The position numbers were made by a program, and so were the translations under genes. This document shows positions 1-5,736 of a stretch of DNA of 7,541 nucleotides, one piece after another; the stretch's first letter is position 1; each line of letters begins with the position of its first letter. The notes below the pieces were generated by a model. The model was not told the DNA's origin, searched no databases, and saw nothing but the letters and a program-made list of their open reading frames with translations. Source of the stretch: JBIOWF01 sp044868295 (GTDB lineage Bacteria; Actinomycetota; Actinomycetes; Streptosporangiales; Streptosporangiaceae); assembly GCA_044868295.1 (NCBI GenBank), contig JBIOWF010000246.1, positions 1 to 7,541 of the forward strand, written 5' to 3'.

Positions 1-461
1 CGCTGCTCGGCCTCGGCCCGGAAGATCATCGAGTCGAGTACCAGCCGCTGGGCGACGCCCAGGTTCCTCTTGGCCAGGGTCAGCTCCTGCAGTGTCCGCA
101 TGGTCGCGGAGCGCTGGGCCTGGACGACGCGGGCGACGTCGACACCGGGAGAGGTGACGGCCATGGCGAGCTTGATCACCAGCTCGTCGCGTGGGCGGTC
201 GGCCTGGGCGATGGGCGTCGCGAACCACTGCTCCAGCTCGGCCTCGCCCTTGGCGGTGATCGCGTAGACGACACGGCCCTGCTCGTCCTGCTCCCCCGGC
301 ACGACGAGGCCGTCTCGCTCCATCCGGGAAAGCGTCGTGTAGACCTGGCCGATGTTGAGCGGCCAGGTCGCCCCTGTGGACGACTCGAACTCGGTTCGAA
401 GTTGGTAGCCGTGCCGCGGCCCTTGACTGAGCAGGGCGAGCAGACCGTGTCGGATGGACAT
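1..461 (-). CDS. PadR-family transcriptional regulator (3' end cut by window)
   Basis: A minus-strand reading frame from ATG at 461 runs off the left edge, giving 153 complete residues. Residues about 5-75 match the PadR winged-helix domain: an N-terminal helix (IRHGLLALLSQGPRHGYQL), then the recognition-helix region (LNIGQVYTTLSRMERDGLV) and the beta wing (GRVVYAITAKGEAELEQW). The rest is the helical dimerisation/effector part typical of the larger PadR proteins, which are usually about 170-200 residues, so only a short C-terminal piece is missing. PadR proteins are cytoplasmic dimeric repressors, often of efflux or detoxification genes and of their own promoter. No target operon is visible here; it may lie beyond the left edge. 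The start is fixed because upstream in-frame codons offer no ATG or GTG close by. There is no Shine-Dalgarno sequence, and the promoter places transcription start at the ATG. The family call is firm; the effector and targets are unknown. Confidence 0.93.
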   Translation of the reverse strand, partial: MSIRHGLLALLSQGPRHGYQLRTEFESSTGATWPLNIGQVYTTLSRMERDGLVVPGEQDEQGRVVYAITAKGEAELEQWFATPIAQADRPRDELVIKLAMAVTSPGVDVARVVQAQRSATMRTLQELTLAKRNLGVAQRLVLDSMIFRAEAEQ

Positions 462-498
462 GGATACTGAGTATGCATACGCAGTATGCCCGATGCAA
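461..498 (-). promoter_or_regulatory. padR promoter, probably leaderless
   Basis: On the minus strand, TTGCAT (498-493) and CATACT (475-470) are separated by 17 bp, a good -35/-10 pair for a housekeeping sigma factor. The expected transcription start falls at 463-461, on or next to the A of the ATG. There is no purine-rich ribosome binding site before the ATG, which agrees with a leaderless mRNA. The -10 lies inside the 24-bp palindrome. Inferred from sequence only. Confidence 0.55.
464..487. promoter_or_regulatory. 24-bp palindrome, likely PadR operator
   Basis: Positions 464-487 form an inverted repeat centred between 475 and 476, with 11 of 12 bases matching between halves. Its core is GTATGCATAC and its outer arms are ATACTG/CAGTAT; the only mismatch is A470 against G481. 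It overlaps the proposed -10 and ends three bases before the padR start codon, so a protein bound there would block transcription. PadR proteins commonly repress themselves through such dyads. Assignment to this PadR rests on position. Confidence 0.7.
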
Positions 499-602
499 AC
501 GCATCCCTGCCGGCCTCATGCACGAAAAGATTTACCTTTACTTGCCCAAGCATTCAGGACACGTCGCTGACCAGCGGTGATTCTTCGGTCCAACGACCCC
601 CC

Positions 603-645
603 CATGCGCCGATGGGGCGCATGATCACTCGGATAACGGAGTGAT
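603..645. repeat. two adjacent dyads upstream of the CAP gene
   Basis: The first inverted repeat has 8-bp arms CATGCGCC (603-610) and GGCGCATG (616-623) around a 5-base centre. The second follows directly, with 7-bp arms ATCACTC (624-630) and GAGTGAT (639-645) around 8 bases. They sit just upstream of the -35 of the proposed CAP gene promoter, where activators or repressors usually bind. Neither has a T-run, so they are not terminators. The binding protein is unknown. Confidence 0.45.
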
Positions 646-647
646 TA

Positions 648-678
648 TTGGGACAAAAGCGATGCGGCAGACCATAAT
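648..678 (+). promoter_or_regulatory. candidate promoter of the CAP-domain gene
   Basis: TTGGGACA (648-655) followed by CATAAT (673-678) gives a -35/-10 pair with 17-19 bp spacing depending on which hexamer is counted. Transcription would start near 685, leaving an mRNA leader of about 35 bases that contains the GGAGGAG ribosome binding site at 710-716. The -10 is good; the -35 is mediocre. Confidence 0.4.
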
Positions 679-719
679 GCGGTTTCCATCCAGCGTCTAA
701 CCCCCACCTGGAGGAGATC

Positions 720-1484
720 GTGAACAGAGCGCTCCGAGCGGTTCTGTGTCTTGGGAGCCTGACGGCGATCGGCGCACCACTCGCGCCGGCCTACGCGGCG
801 CAGGCCCAGACGGGCACCTGCCGGGTGGTCGCGTCCCGACCGTCCCTCACCTCGAAAGGGACGATCCGCGCGGTCGGCTCACGCAAGGACTGCGACGACA
901 CGGCCCTCTTCCGGATCCGGATCAAGAAGTACCTGAAGGGCAAGCCCGACCCCGTGGTCAAGAGCGGCTCCAAGAAGATCGTGAACGGCCGCCTGGCGTT
1001 GTCCCTGCGGTGCGCTCCAGGTGTCTACTACACCTCCGTCACCGACTACCGCGGCCACACCTCGCAATCCAAGCGGGTCCGTCTCACCTGCTCACCGAAG
1101 GTCGGAACAGCTCTGGAGAACGAGGTCGTCCGCCTCACCAACGCCGAGCGCGCCAAGGGAGGCTGCGGCCCGCTCAAGCACGACGCCCGGCTGCACGCCG
1201 CCGCCCTCGGACACTCGAAGGACATGTCCGCGAACAACTACTTCGACCACGACTCCCTGGACGGCCGCGACGTCGCGGACCGCGTCAACGCGGCCGGGTT
1301 CTCCTGGACCGCGGTGGGCGAGAACATCGCCATGGGCTACCCGACCGCGGCAGCCGTCGTGAAGGGCTGGATGAACAGCCCGGGCCACCGTCAGAACATC
1401 ATGAATTGCTCCTACACCCACATCGGCGTCGGCTACGCCAAGAGCGGTGGTCCGTACTGGACTCAGGACTTCGCCAAGCCGTGA
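720..1484 (+). CDS. secreted CAP/SCP-domain (YkwD-like) protein with extra N-terminal domain
   Basis: A 254-residue protein starting at GTG 720, chosen because GGAGGAG lies at 710-716 and a signal peptide follows at once. Residues 1-26 are a short basic start, a hydrophobic core and a probable signal peptidase I site after AYA (26/27), so it is exported with no membrane anchor. Residues about 30-125 are a lysine/arginine-rich, probably beta-stranded domain with Cys34, 58, 98 and 124 that I do not recognise. Residues about 132-254 are a CAP domain: ENEVVRLTNAERAK, HSKDM (165-169), FDH (175-177), GENIA (200-204), a WMNSPGH segment (217-223), HIGVGYA and YWTQDF. Cys149 and Cys230 could form a disulfide. 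Bacterial CAP proteins of this type are extracytoplasmic and their biochemical role is mostly unknown; some are linked to spores, cell wall or calcium binding. It appears monocistronic. The family call is secure; the function is not. Confidence 0.92.
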   Translation: MNRALRAVLCLGSLTAIGAPLAPAYAAQAQTGTCRVVASRPSLTSKGTIRAVGSRKDCDDTALFRIRIKKYLKGKPDPVVKSGSKKIVNGRLALSLRCAPGVYYTSVTDYRGHTSQSKRVRLTCSPKVGTALENEVVRLTNAERAKGGCGPLKHDARLHAAALGHSKDMSANNYFDHDSLDGRDVADRVNAAGFSWTAVGENIAMGYPTAAAVVKGWMNSPGHRQNIMNCSYTHIGVGYAKSGGPYWTQDFAKP

Positions 1485-1553
1485 TCCCCGGCTCCTCGGC
1501 CGCGAGTTAAAGGGACAATCGGTCCGTAAAAGGGAGGGAATACGGCGGTCTTC

Positions 1554-1583
1554 TGGACACCCCGTGTTCCCTCAGCGGATACT
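1554..1583 (+). promoter_or_regulatory. candidate leaderless promoter of the DUF1707-FHA gene
   Basis: TGGACA (1554-1559) and GATACT (1578-1583) are 18 bp apart. The expected transcription start is at 1590-1591, the A of the ATG, which matches the lack of any ribosome binding site in the bases before 1591. This promoter also supports ATG 1591 over the longer open frame upstream. Confidence 0.5.
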
Positions 1584-1590
1584 TCCAATC

Positions 1591-2130
1591 ATGAGCTCGA
1601 CGCATCCCCCGGTTCGTGCCTCCGACGGGGACCGCGACCGCGCGCTCAACGAGCTCCGCGACCGCGCCGCCGAGGGACGGCTGTCCATGGAGACCTTCGT
1701 TGGCCGCGTGGACATGGCTTTGCGCGCGCGAAGCCGTACAGAGCTGGACGAGCTGGTCGCCGACCTGCCTCAGCGCGGCCGGTGGCGGCGGCGGATCACC
1801 GAGGTCGTCTCATCGGCGTCGGACCTCTCCACGCGGATCCAGAGCGCCTGGCGCCGCCCGCGGCTGCCCCGGCTCGCGCTGCCTTCGGACAGCCGGATCC
1901 GCTACGTCGTCGGCAGAGGGTCCGCGTGCGACCTGGTCCTGGCGGACCTGACCGTCTCCCGGGTCCACGCCGAGCTGCGCCACGAGGATGACCAGTGGCT
2001 GCTGGTGGACCTCGGATCGCTCAACGGGACGAGGCTCAACGGCTGGCGCCTGGTCGGGCCCGCCAGAGTCCGGACCGGCGACGAGATCTCCTTCGGCGAC
2101 TGCGCGTTCATGGTGTCCGCGCCCGCCTGA
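1591..2130 (+). CDS. DUF1707 and FHA domain protein
   Basis: A 179-residue soluble protein with no signal peptide or membrane segment. Residues about 7-60 form a DUF1707 (SHOCT-like) domain with the typical pattern RASDGDRDRALNELRDRAAEGRL followed by F..RVDMAL.ARSRTELDELVADLP. A basic, proline- and arginine-rich linker follows (61-100). Residues about 103-176 are a forkhead-associated domain with the phosphothreonine-binding residues intact: Gly108-Arg109, Ser123-Arg124, His126 and Asn145-Gly146. FHA domains bind phosphothreonine, so the protein is probably a partner or substrate of a Ser/Thr protein kinase; no kinase is in the window. DUF1707 proteins are actinobacterial and often membrane-associated, but this one has no visible anchor. 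The reading frame is open from 1447, inside the preceding gene, yet ATG 1591 begins the recognisable domain and fits the promoter. It converges on ilvC. Confidence 0.9.
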   Translation: MSSTHPPVRASDGDRDRALNELRDRAAEGRLSMETFVGRVDMALRARSRTELDELVADLPQRGRWRRRITEVVSSASDLSTRIQSAWRRPRLPRLALPSDSRIRYVVGRGSACDLVLADLTVSRVHAELRHEDDQWLLVDLGSLNGTRLNGWRLVGPARVRTGDEISFGDCAFMVSAPA

Positions 2131-2138
2131 TCCCCCGC

Positions 2139-2173
2139 CGTCCCGCAAAGCTACTCGGCGTCCCGCAAAGCTA
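2139..2173. repeat. 15-bp direct repeat between convergent genes
   Basis: CGTCCCGCAAAGCTA occurs at 2139-2153 and exactly again at 2159-2173, a 20-bp period (about two helical turns), just after the FHA gene stop and beyond the ilvC terminator. The exact match and helical spacing could suit a protein binding site, but it may be a simple local duplication. No function can be assigned. Confidence 0.6.
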
Positions 2174-2179
2174 TCTGAG

Positions 2180-2220
2180 AAAAGCGAAACGGCGCCGTCC
2201 TCGTGGTGAGGACGGCGCCG
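2180..2220 (-). terminator. rho-independent terminator of the ilvBNC operon
   Basis: On the minus strand a perfect 13-bp stem (2220-2208 pairing with 2202-2190; arm CGGCGCCGTCCTC) with a 5-base loop is followed by TTTCGCTTTTC. The stem starts 9 bases after the ilvC stop codon. The U-rich tail is interrupted but adequate for a GC-rich stem. On the plus strand the stem is preceded by A-rich sequence and followed by no T-run, so it is mainly an ilvC terminator, though the hairpin would also end or protect the 3' end of the FHA transcript. Confidence 0.85.
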
Positions 2221-2228
2221 AGTAATGA

Positions 2229-3230
2229 TCAGGCCTGCTCGTTCTGCAGCCAGCTCATCATCGGGCGGAGCTTGGCACCGGTCTTCTCGATCGGGTGCCC
2301 GGCCAGCTCCTCGCGGTACTTGTTGAAGTTCCCCTGGCCGGAGTCGAACTCCTCGACCAGCTCGCGGGCGAAGCGGCCGTCCTGGATCTCGTCGAGGATG
2401 CGGCGCATCTCCTTCTTGGTCTCGGAGTTGACCAGGCGCGGGCCGCGGCTGTAGCCGCCGTACTCCGCGGTGTCGGAGACGGACCAGTACATCTTGTGGA
2501 TGCCGCCCTCGTACATCAGATCGACGATGAGCTTCATCTCGTGCAGGCACTCGAAGTAGGCGACCTCGGGCTGGTAGCCCGCCTCGATCAGGGTCTCGAA
2601 CCCGGCCTTGATCAGCTCGGACACGCCACCGCAGAGGACGGCCTGCTCGCCGAACAGGTCGGTCTCGGTCTCCTCGGTGAAGGTGGTCTTCAGCGCGCCC
2701 GCCCGAGTGCCGCCGATTCCCTTGGCGTACGAGAGGACGAGCGGCCAGGCGTTGCCGGTGGCGTCACGCTCGACGGCGACCAGACACGGCACGCCGCGGC
2801 CGGCGGTGTACTGGCGGCGGACCAGGTGGCCCGGACCCTTCGGGGCGACCATGGCCACGTCGACACCCTCGGGGGCGTCGATGAGGCCGTAGCGGATGTT
2901 GAGGCCGTGGCCGAAGAACAGCGCGTCGCCCGCGACCAGGTTCGGCGCGACATGCTCCGCGTACAGGTGACGCTGGATGTGGTCCGGCGCCAGGATCATG
3001 GTCAGATCGGCCTCTTCGACCGCCTCCGACGGCGAGAGCACGCGCAGGCCGTCGGCCTCGGCCTTCTCCCGGCTCTTGGAGCCCTCGGGCAGGCCGACCC
3101 GCACGTCCACACCGGAGTCACGCAGGCTCAGCGCGTGGGCGTGCCCCTGGCTGCCGTAGCCGAGGACGGCCACGTGCCGGCCCTGGATGATCGACAGGTC
3201 GGCATCGTCGTCGTAGTAGATCTCAGTCAC
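2229..3230 (-). CDS. ilvC: ketol-acid reductoisomerase, class I
   Basis: IlvC converts 2-acetolactate to 2,3-dihydroxyisovalerate (and 2-aceto-2-hydroxybutyrate to its isoleucine counterpart) using NADPH and Mg2+ in the cytoplasm, the second common step of branched-chain amino acid synthesis. The protein is 333 residues, the normal class I length. The Rossmann motif GYGSQG is at residues 24-29; SKS at 51-53, in the loop after the second strand, suggests NADPH preference. The catalytic-domain GHG is at 107-109. Metal ligands Asp191 and Glu195 (DLFGEQ), Glu227 and Glu231 (ECLHE), and substrate-contacting Ser252 are all present. GTG 3230 is chosen because GAAAGG lies 7 bases upstream and the sequence after it (TEIYYDDDADLS) is the usual IlvC start; a frame opening at GTG 3272 would add 14 residues with no ribosome binding site. 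It is last in the operon, 69 bp after ilvN, and ends at a strong terminator. Confidence 0.98.
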   Translation of the reverse strand: MTEIYYDDDADLSIIQGRHVAVLGYGSQGHAHALSLRDSGVDVRVGLPEGSKSREKAEADGLRVLSPSEAVEEADLTMILAPDHIQRHLYAEHVAPNLVAGDALFFGHGLNIRYGLIDAPEGVDVAMVAPKGPGHLVRRQYTAGRGVPCLVAVERDATGNAWPLVLSYAKGIGGTRAGALKTTFTEETETDLFGEQAVLCGGVSELIKAGFETLIEAGYQPEVAYFECLHEMKLIVDLMYEGGIHKMYWSVSDTAEYGGYSRGPRLVNSETKKEMRRILDEIQDGRFARELVEEFDSGQGNFNKYREELAGHPIEKTGAKLRPMMSWLQNEQA

Positions 3231-3237
3231 TTGTTCG

Positions 3238-3243
3238 CCTTTC
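3238..3243 (-). promoter_or_regulatory. ilvC ribosome binding site that fixes the start
   Basis: GAAAGG lies 7 bases upstream of GTG 3230 on the minus strand. The longer alternative start at 3272 has no purine-rich sequence at a suitable distance, so this site decides the start. Confidence 0.7.
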
Positions 3244-3282
3244 GGAGTTCGGAAATTGGTGGTCGCGCCCACGCGAGGATAC

Positions 3283-3307
3283 GGCTATGCGGATGCGGGC
3301 TATGCGG
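3283..3307. repeat. 10-bp direct repeat across the ilvN stop codon
   Basis: GGCTATGCGG is present at 3283-3292 and 3298-3307, 15 bp apart. The right copy contains the ilvN stop (TAG, read on the minus strand at 3302-3300). Because the period is a multiple of three, the left copy puts a second TAG in the same frame five codons downstream. It looks like a small in-frame duplication at the gene end. Confidence 0.5.
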
Positions 3308-3824
3308 TGCGGTCCAGTGCGCGCAGCGACCGGTCGGTGATGGAACGGGCACCACGGCCGATGGCCACCATGCCCGACTGCACGAGTTCCTTGATACCGA
3401 ACGGCTCTAGAACCCTGACGAACGCCTCCAGCTTGTCCGCCGTGCCGGTGACCTCGATGGTCACCGCGTCCGGCGCGACGTCGACACACCGCGCGCGGAA
3501 CAGACTGACCAGCTCCAGAACGTGCGAGCGGGTCTCCGCGTCGGCCCTGACCTTGATCAGCATCAGCTCGCGCTGCACCGACTGCGCGTTGTCGAGCTCG
3601 ACGATCTTGAGGACGTTCACAAGCTTGTTGAGCTGCTTGGTGACCTGCTCCAGCGGGAGGTCCTCGACGTTGACCACTATGGTCATCCGCGAGATGTCGT
3701 CGTGCTCGGTCGGGCCGACGGCCAGCGAGTCTATGTTGAACCCGCGGCGGCTGAACAGCGCCGCGACGCGGGCCAGGACGCCCGGCTCGTTCTCGACCAG
3801 GACGGACAGCGTGTGCCGGCTCAT
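3300..3824 (-). CDS. ilvN: acetolactate synthase small (regulatory) subunit
   Basis: IlvN binds the catalytic subunit IlvB, raises its activity and gives valine feedback control of acetohydroxyacid synthase. The protein is 174 residues, usual for actinobacterial and other long IlvN/IlvH forms. Residues about 4-76 are the ACT domain (HTLSVLVENEPGVLARV, then FSRRGFNIDSL). Asn12, Gly15 and Asn30 match the E. coli IlvH positions Asn11, Gly14 and Asn29 known to affect valine sensing, so feedback inhibition is expected to be intact. Residues about 85-165 form the second, C-terminal alpha/beta domain (ELMLIKVRAD, then VTIEVTGTADKLEAFV and GIKELVQSGMVAIGRG). The ATG at 3824 is preceded by GGGAGG (3835-3830) 5 bases upstream. 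It lies 46 bp after ilvB and 69 bp before ilvC on the same strand, so the three are almost certainly one operon. Confidence 0.98.
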   Translation of the reverse strand: MSRHTLSVLVENEPGVLARVAALFSRRGFNIDSLAVGPTEHDDISRMTIVVNVEDLPLEQVTKQLNKLVNVLKIVELDNAQSVQRELMLIKVRADAETRSHVLELVSLFRARCVDVAPDAVTIEVTGTADKLEAFVRVLEPFGIKELVQSGMVAIGRGARSITDRSLRALDRTA

Positions 3825-3870
3825 GCGTGCCTCCCGCTCGTGTCGCAGCTGCGCTTCGTGCCTCGCTCGT

Positions 3871-5616
3871 TCACTCTTCGCTCTCCCACTTCGGCGCCAT
3901 GTCGCGGGCGTACTTGATGTCGTCGTTGCTGGTGCCGGCGGCCACCATCGGCCACACCATCGCGTCCTGATGAACGACGAAGTCGATCACGACCGGCACG
4001 TCGTTGATCTCCATCGCCTTCTTGATGGTGGCATCCACGTCCTCGGCCCGCTCACACCTGAGGCCGACACAACCGTACGCCTCCGCGAGCTTGACGAAGT
4101 CCGGGATCCGTCGGAACGACTGCAGGTCGGTGTTGGAATAGCGCTGGTCGTAGAAGAGCGTCTGCCACTGCCTGACCATGCCGAGGTTTCCGTTGTTGAT
4201 GACCGCGACCTTGATCGGCACACCCTCGATGGCGCACGTGGCCAGCTCCTGGTTGGTCATCTGGAAGCAGCCGTCGCCGTCGATGGCCCAGACCGTCGCG
4301 TCCGGACGGCCCATTTTGGCGCCCATCGCGGCCGGCACCGCGAAGCCCATGGTGCCGGCGCCGCCGGAGTTGATGAACGTGCCGGGGTTCTCGTAGCCGA
4401 TGAACTGCGCGGCCCACATCTGGTGCTGGCCGACGCCCGCGCAGTAGAACGCGTCCGGACCCACGAGGGCGCTCAGCCGCTGCATCACATACTGCGGGGC
4501 CAGCGAGCCGTCCTCGAACTCCTCGTAGCCCAGCGGGTAGGTCGACTTGTAGTGGTTGAGGATCTTCCACCAGTCGGTGTGGTCCCCCTTGCGGCCCTCG
4601 TTCTGCTCGCCCCGCACCGCGTTGATCAGATCCCCGATCACCTCGCGGCAGTCGCCCACGATCGGCACGTCCGCGTGCCGGTTCTTGGAGATCTCCGCCG
4701 GGTCGATGTCGGCGTGGATGACCTTGGCGTGCGGCGCGAAGCTGGCCAGCTGGCCGGTGACGCGGTCGTCGAAGCGGGTGCCGAGAGCGATCAGCAGGTC
4801 GGATCGCTGCAGCGCCCCGACCGCCGAGACGGAGCCGTGCATGCCCGGCATGCCCATGTGCTGCGGGTGGCCGTCGGGGAACGTGCCGCGCGCCATCAGC
4901 GTGGTGACGACCGGGATGCCGGTGAGCTCGGCCAGTTCGAGCAGCTGGGCGGAGGCCCGGGCCTTGTGGACGCCACCGCCCACGTAGAGGACCGGTCGCT
5001 TGGCGTCGGTCATCAGCCGGGCCGCCTCGCGGATCTGCTTGGAATGCGGCCGGGTGACCGGGCGGTAGCCCGGCAGCTGCATGACCGGCGGCCAGGAGAA
5101 GTCCATCTTGGCCTGCAGCGCGTCCTTGGCGATGTCCACAAGCACCGGGCCGGGCCGTCCCGTGGAGGCGATGTGGAAGGCCTCGGCGATGGTCCGGGGG
5201 ATGTCCGCGGCATTGGTCACCAGGAAGTTGTGCTTGGTGATCGGCATCGTGATGCCCGCGATGTCCGCCTCCTGGAAGGCGTCCGTGCCGATCATCGGCG
5301 ACGGCACCTGGCCGGTGATCGCGACCATCGGCACCGAGTCCATGTAGGCGTCGGCGATGGCGGTGACCAGGTTGGTCGCGCCGGGGCCACTGGTGGCCAT
5401 GCAGACCCCGACCCGGCCGGTCGCCTGGGCGTAGCCCTCGGCCGCGTGGCCGGCGCCCTGCTCGTGCCGTACAAGCACGTGCCGGACCTTGGTCGAGTCG
5501 TAGAGGGGATCGTAGGCGGGGAGGATGGCACCGCCCGGGATCCCGAACACCGTGTCGACCCCGACGTGCTCCAGCGCCCTCACGAGGGCCTGGGCACCTG
5601 TCATCTGTTCGGTCAT
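3871..5616 (-). CDS. ilvB: acetolactate synthase large (catalytic) subunit
   Basis: IlvB is the thiamine diphosphate- and FAD-dependent catalytic subunit of acetohydroxyacid synthase, joining two pyruvates to 2-acetolactate or pyruvate and 2-oxobutyrate to 2-aceto-2-hydroxybutyrate. The protein is 581 residues, a normal length. The N-terminal pyrimidine-binding domain (about 5-170) has the cofactor-activating Glu52 in RHEQGAGHAAEGYA, SGPGATN (76-82), and GTDAFQEAD (110-118). The central FAD-type domain (about 195-335) contains GTRFDDRVTG. The C-terminal diphosphate domain (about 370-560) has Gly-Asp-Gly 447-449 through Asn474-Asn475, then LGMVRQWQ (478-485). The ATG at 5616 follows AAGGA (5629-5625) at 8 bases; a second in-frame ATG at 5604 is less likely. 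It is first in the ilvBNC operon and is preceded by an attenuator leader. Catabolic acetolactate synthase is unlikely because a regulatory subunit and ilvC follow. Confidence 0.98.
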   Translation of the reverse strand: MTEQMTGAQALVRALEHVGVDTVFGIPGGAILPAYDPLYDSTKVRHVLVRHEQGAGHAAEGYAQATGRVGVCMATSGPGATNLVTAIADAYMDSVPMVAITGQVPSPMIGTDAFQEADIAGITMPITKHNFLVTNAADIPRTIAEAFHIASTGRPGPVLVDIAKDALQAKMDFSWPPVMQLPGYRPVTRPHSKQIREAARLMTDAKRPVLYVGGGVHKARASAQLLELAELTGIPVVTTLMARGTFPDGHPQHMGMPGMHGSVSAVGALQRSDLLIALGTRFDDRVTGQLASFAPHAKVIHADIDPAEISKNRHADVPIVGDCREVIGDLINAVRGEQNEGRKGDHTDWWKILNHYKSTYPLGYEEFEDGSLAPQYVMQRLSALVGPDAFYCAGVGQHQMWAAQFIGYENPGTFINSGGAGTMGFAVPAAMGAKMGRPDATVWAIDGDGCFQMTNQELATCAIEGVPIKVAVINNGNLGMVRQWQTLFYDQRYSNTDLQSFRRIPDFVKLAEAYGCVGLRCERAEDVDATIKKAMEINDVPVVIDFVVHQDAMVWPMVAAGTSNDDIKYARDMAPKWESEE

Positions 5617-5653
5617 CGGCTCGTTCCTTGTGGCTGAGCTTGTCTGCTGGCAT

Positions 5654-5687
5654 AAAAAAGGCCCCGTCCGCTGGGCGGATCTGGGGC
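5654..5687 (-). terminator. intrinsic terminator of the ilvB attenuator
   Basis: On the minus strand GCCCC (5687-5683) pairs with GGGGC (5665-5661) and TCCGC (5679-5675) with GCGGA (5671-5667), with a small internal bulge and a 3-base loop, followed after one C by six T residues (5659-5654). It lies 24 bases after the leader peptide stop codon and 37 bases before the ilvB ATG, the place expected for an attenuation terminator. Confidence 0.85.
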
Positions 5688-5736
5688 GGCGCGCAGGACC
5701 TAGTGCTTCGTCAGGCTGCGCGCCTGCGAAGTACTA
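5688..5736 (-). promoter_or_regulatory. ilvB attenuator: pause hairpin and competing hairpin
   Basis: Two RNA structures that cannot coexist are visible on the minus strand. Hairpin A (5736-5701) pairs TAGT with ACTA, CTTCG (5731-5727) with CGAAG (5710-5706) and CAGGC (5726-5722) with GCCTG (5716-5712), with one mismatch, one bulge and a 5-base loop; its left arm contains leader codons Val8-Val9-Leu10. Hairpin B pairs GGCGCGCAG (5724-5716) with CTGCGCGCC (5696-5688), plus CCT (5715-5713) with AGG (5701-5699). B uses bases needed by A and ends exactly where the terminator stem begins. A ribosome stalled on the Val/Leu codons would disrupt A and leave most of B free, while one reaching the stop codon would cover the left arm of B and allow the terminator to fold. 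How B blocks the terminator is uncertain, as the two abut and do not share bases in this folding. Confidence 0.7.

Noticed and set aside
603..623. Hairpin CATGCGCC/GGCGCATG as a terminator
   Set aside because: There is no T-run on either strand and it lies in a divergent promoter region where no gene ends.
746..1510. A 254-codon frame overlapping the CAP gene in another frame
   Set aside because: It has arginine/proline/glycine-rich composition and no domain, while the 720-1484 frame has a signal peptide, ribosome binding site and CAP motifs.
1513..1525. Small hairpin GGAC/GTCC after the CAP gene as a terminator
   Set aside because: A 4-bp stem followed by GTAAAAGGG cannot be an intrinsic terminator.
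1447..1590. Longer N-terminus for the DUF1707-FHA protein
   Set aside because: The extension overlaps the CAP gene end, lacks domain-like sequence, and the promoter and domain start both point to ATG 1591.
2295..3410. A 371-codon plus-strand frame over ilvC
   Set aside because: It is a shadow of ilvC on the other strand with no recognisable domain.
3256..5637. A 793-codon open frame on the plus strand covering ilvN and ilvB
   Set aside because: It is antisense to two unmistakable genes, its product is low-complexity (rich in R, G, D, H, V), and long antisense frames are expected in high-GC DNA with G/C-ending codons.
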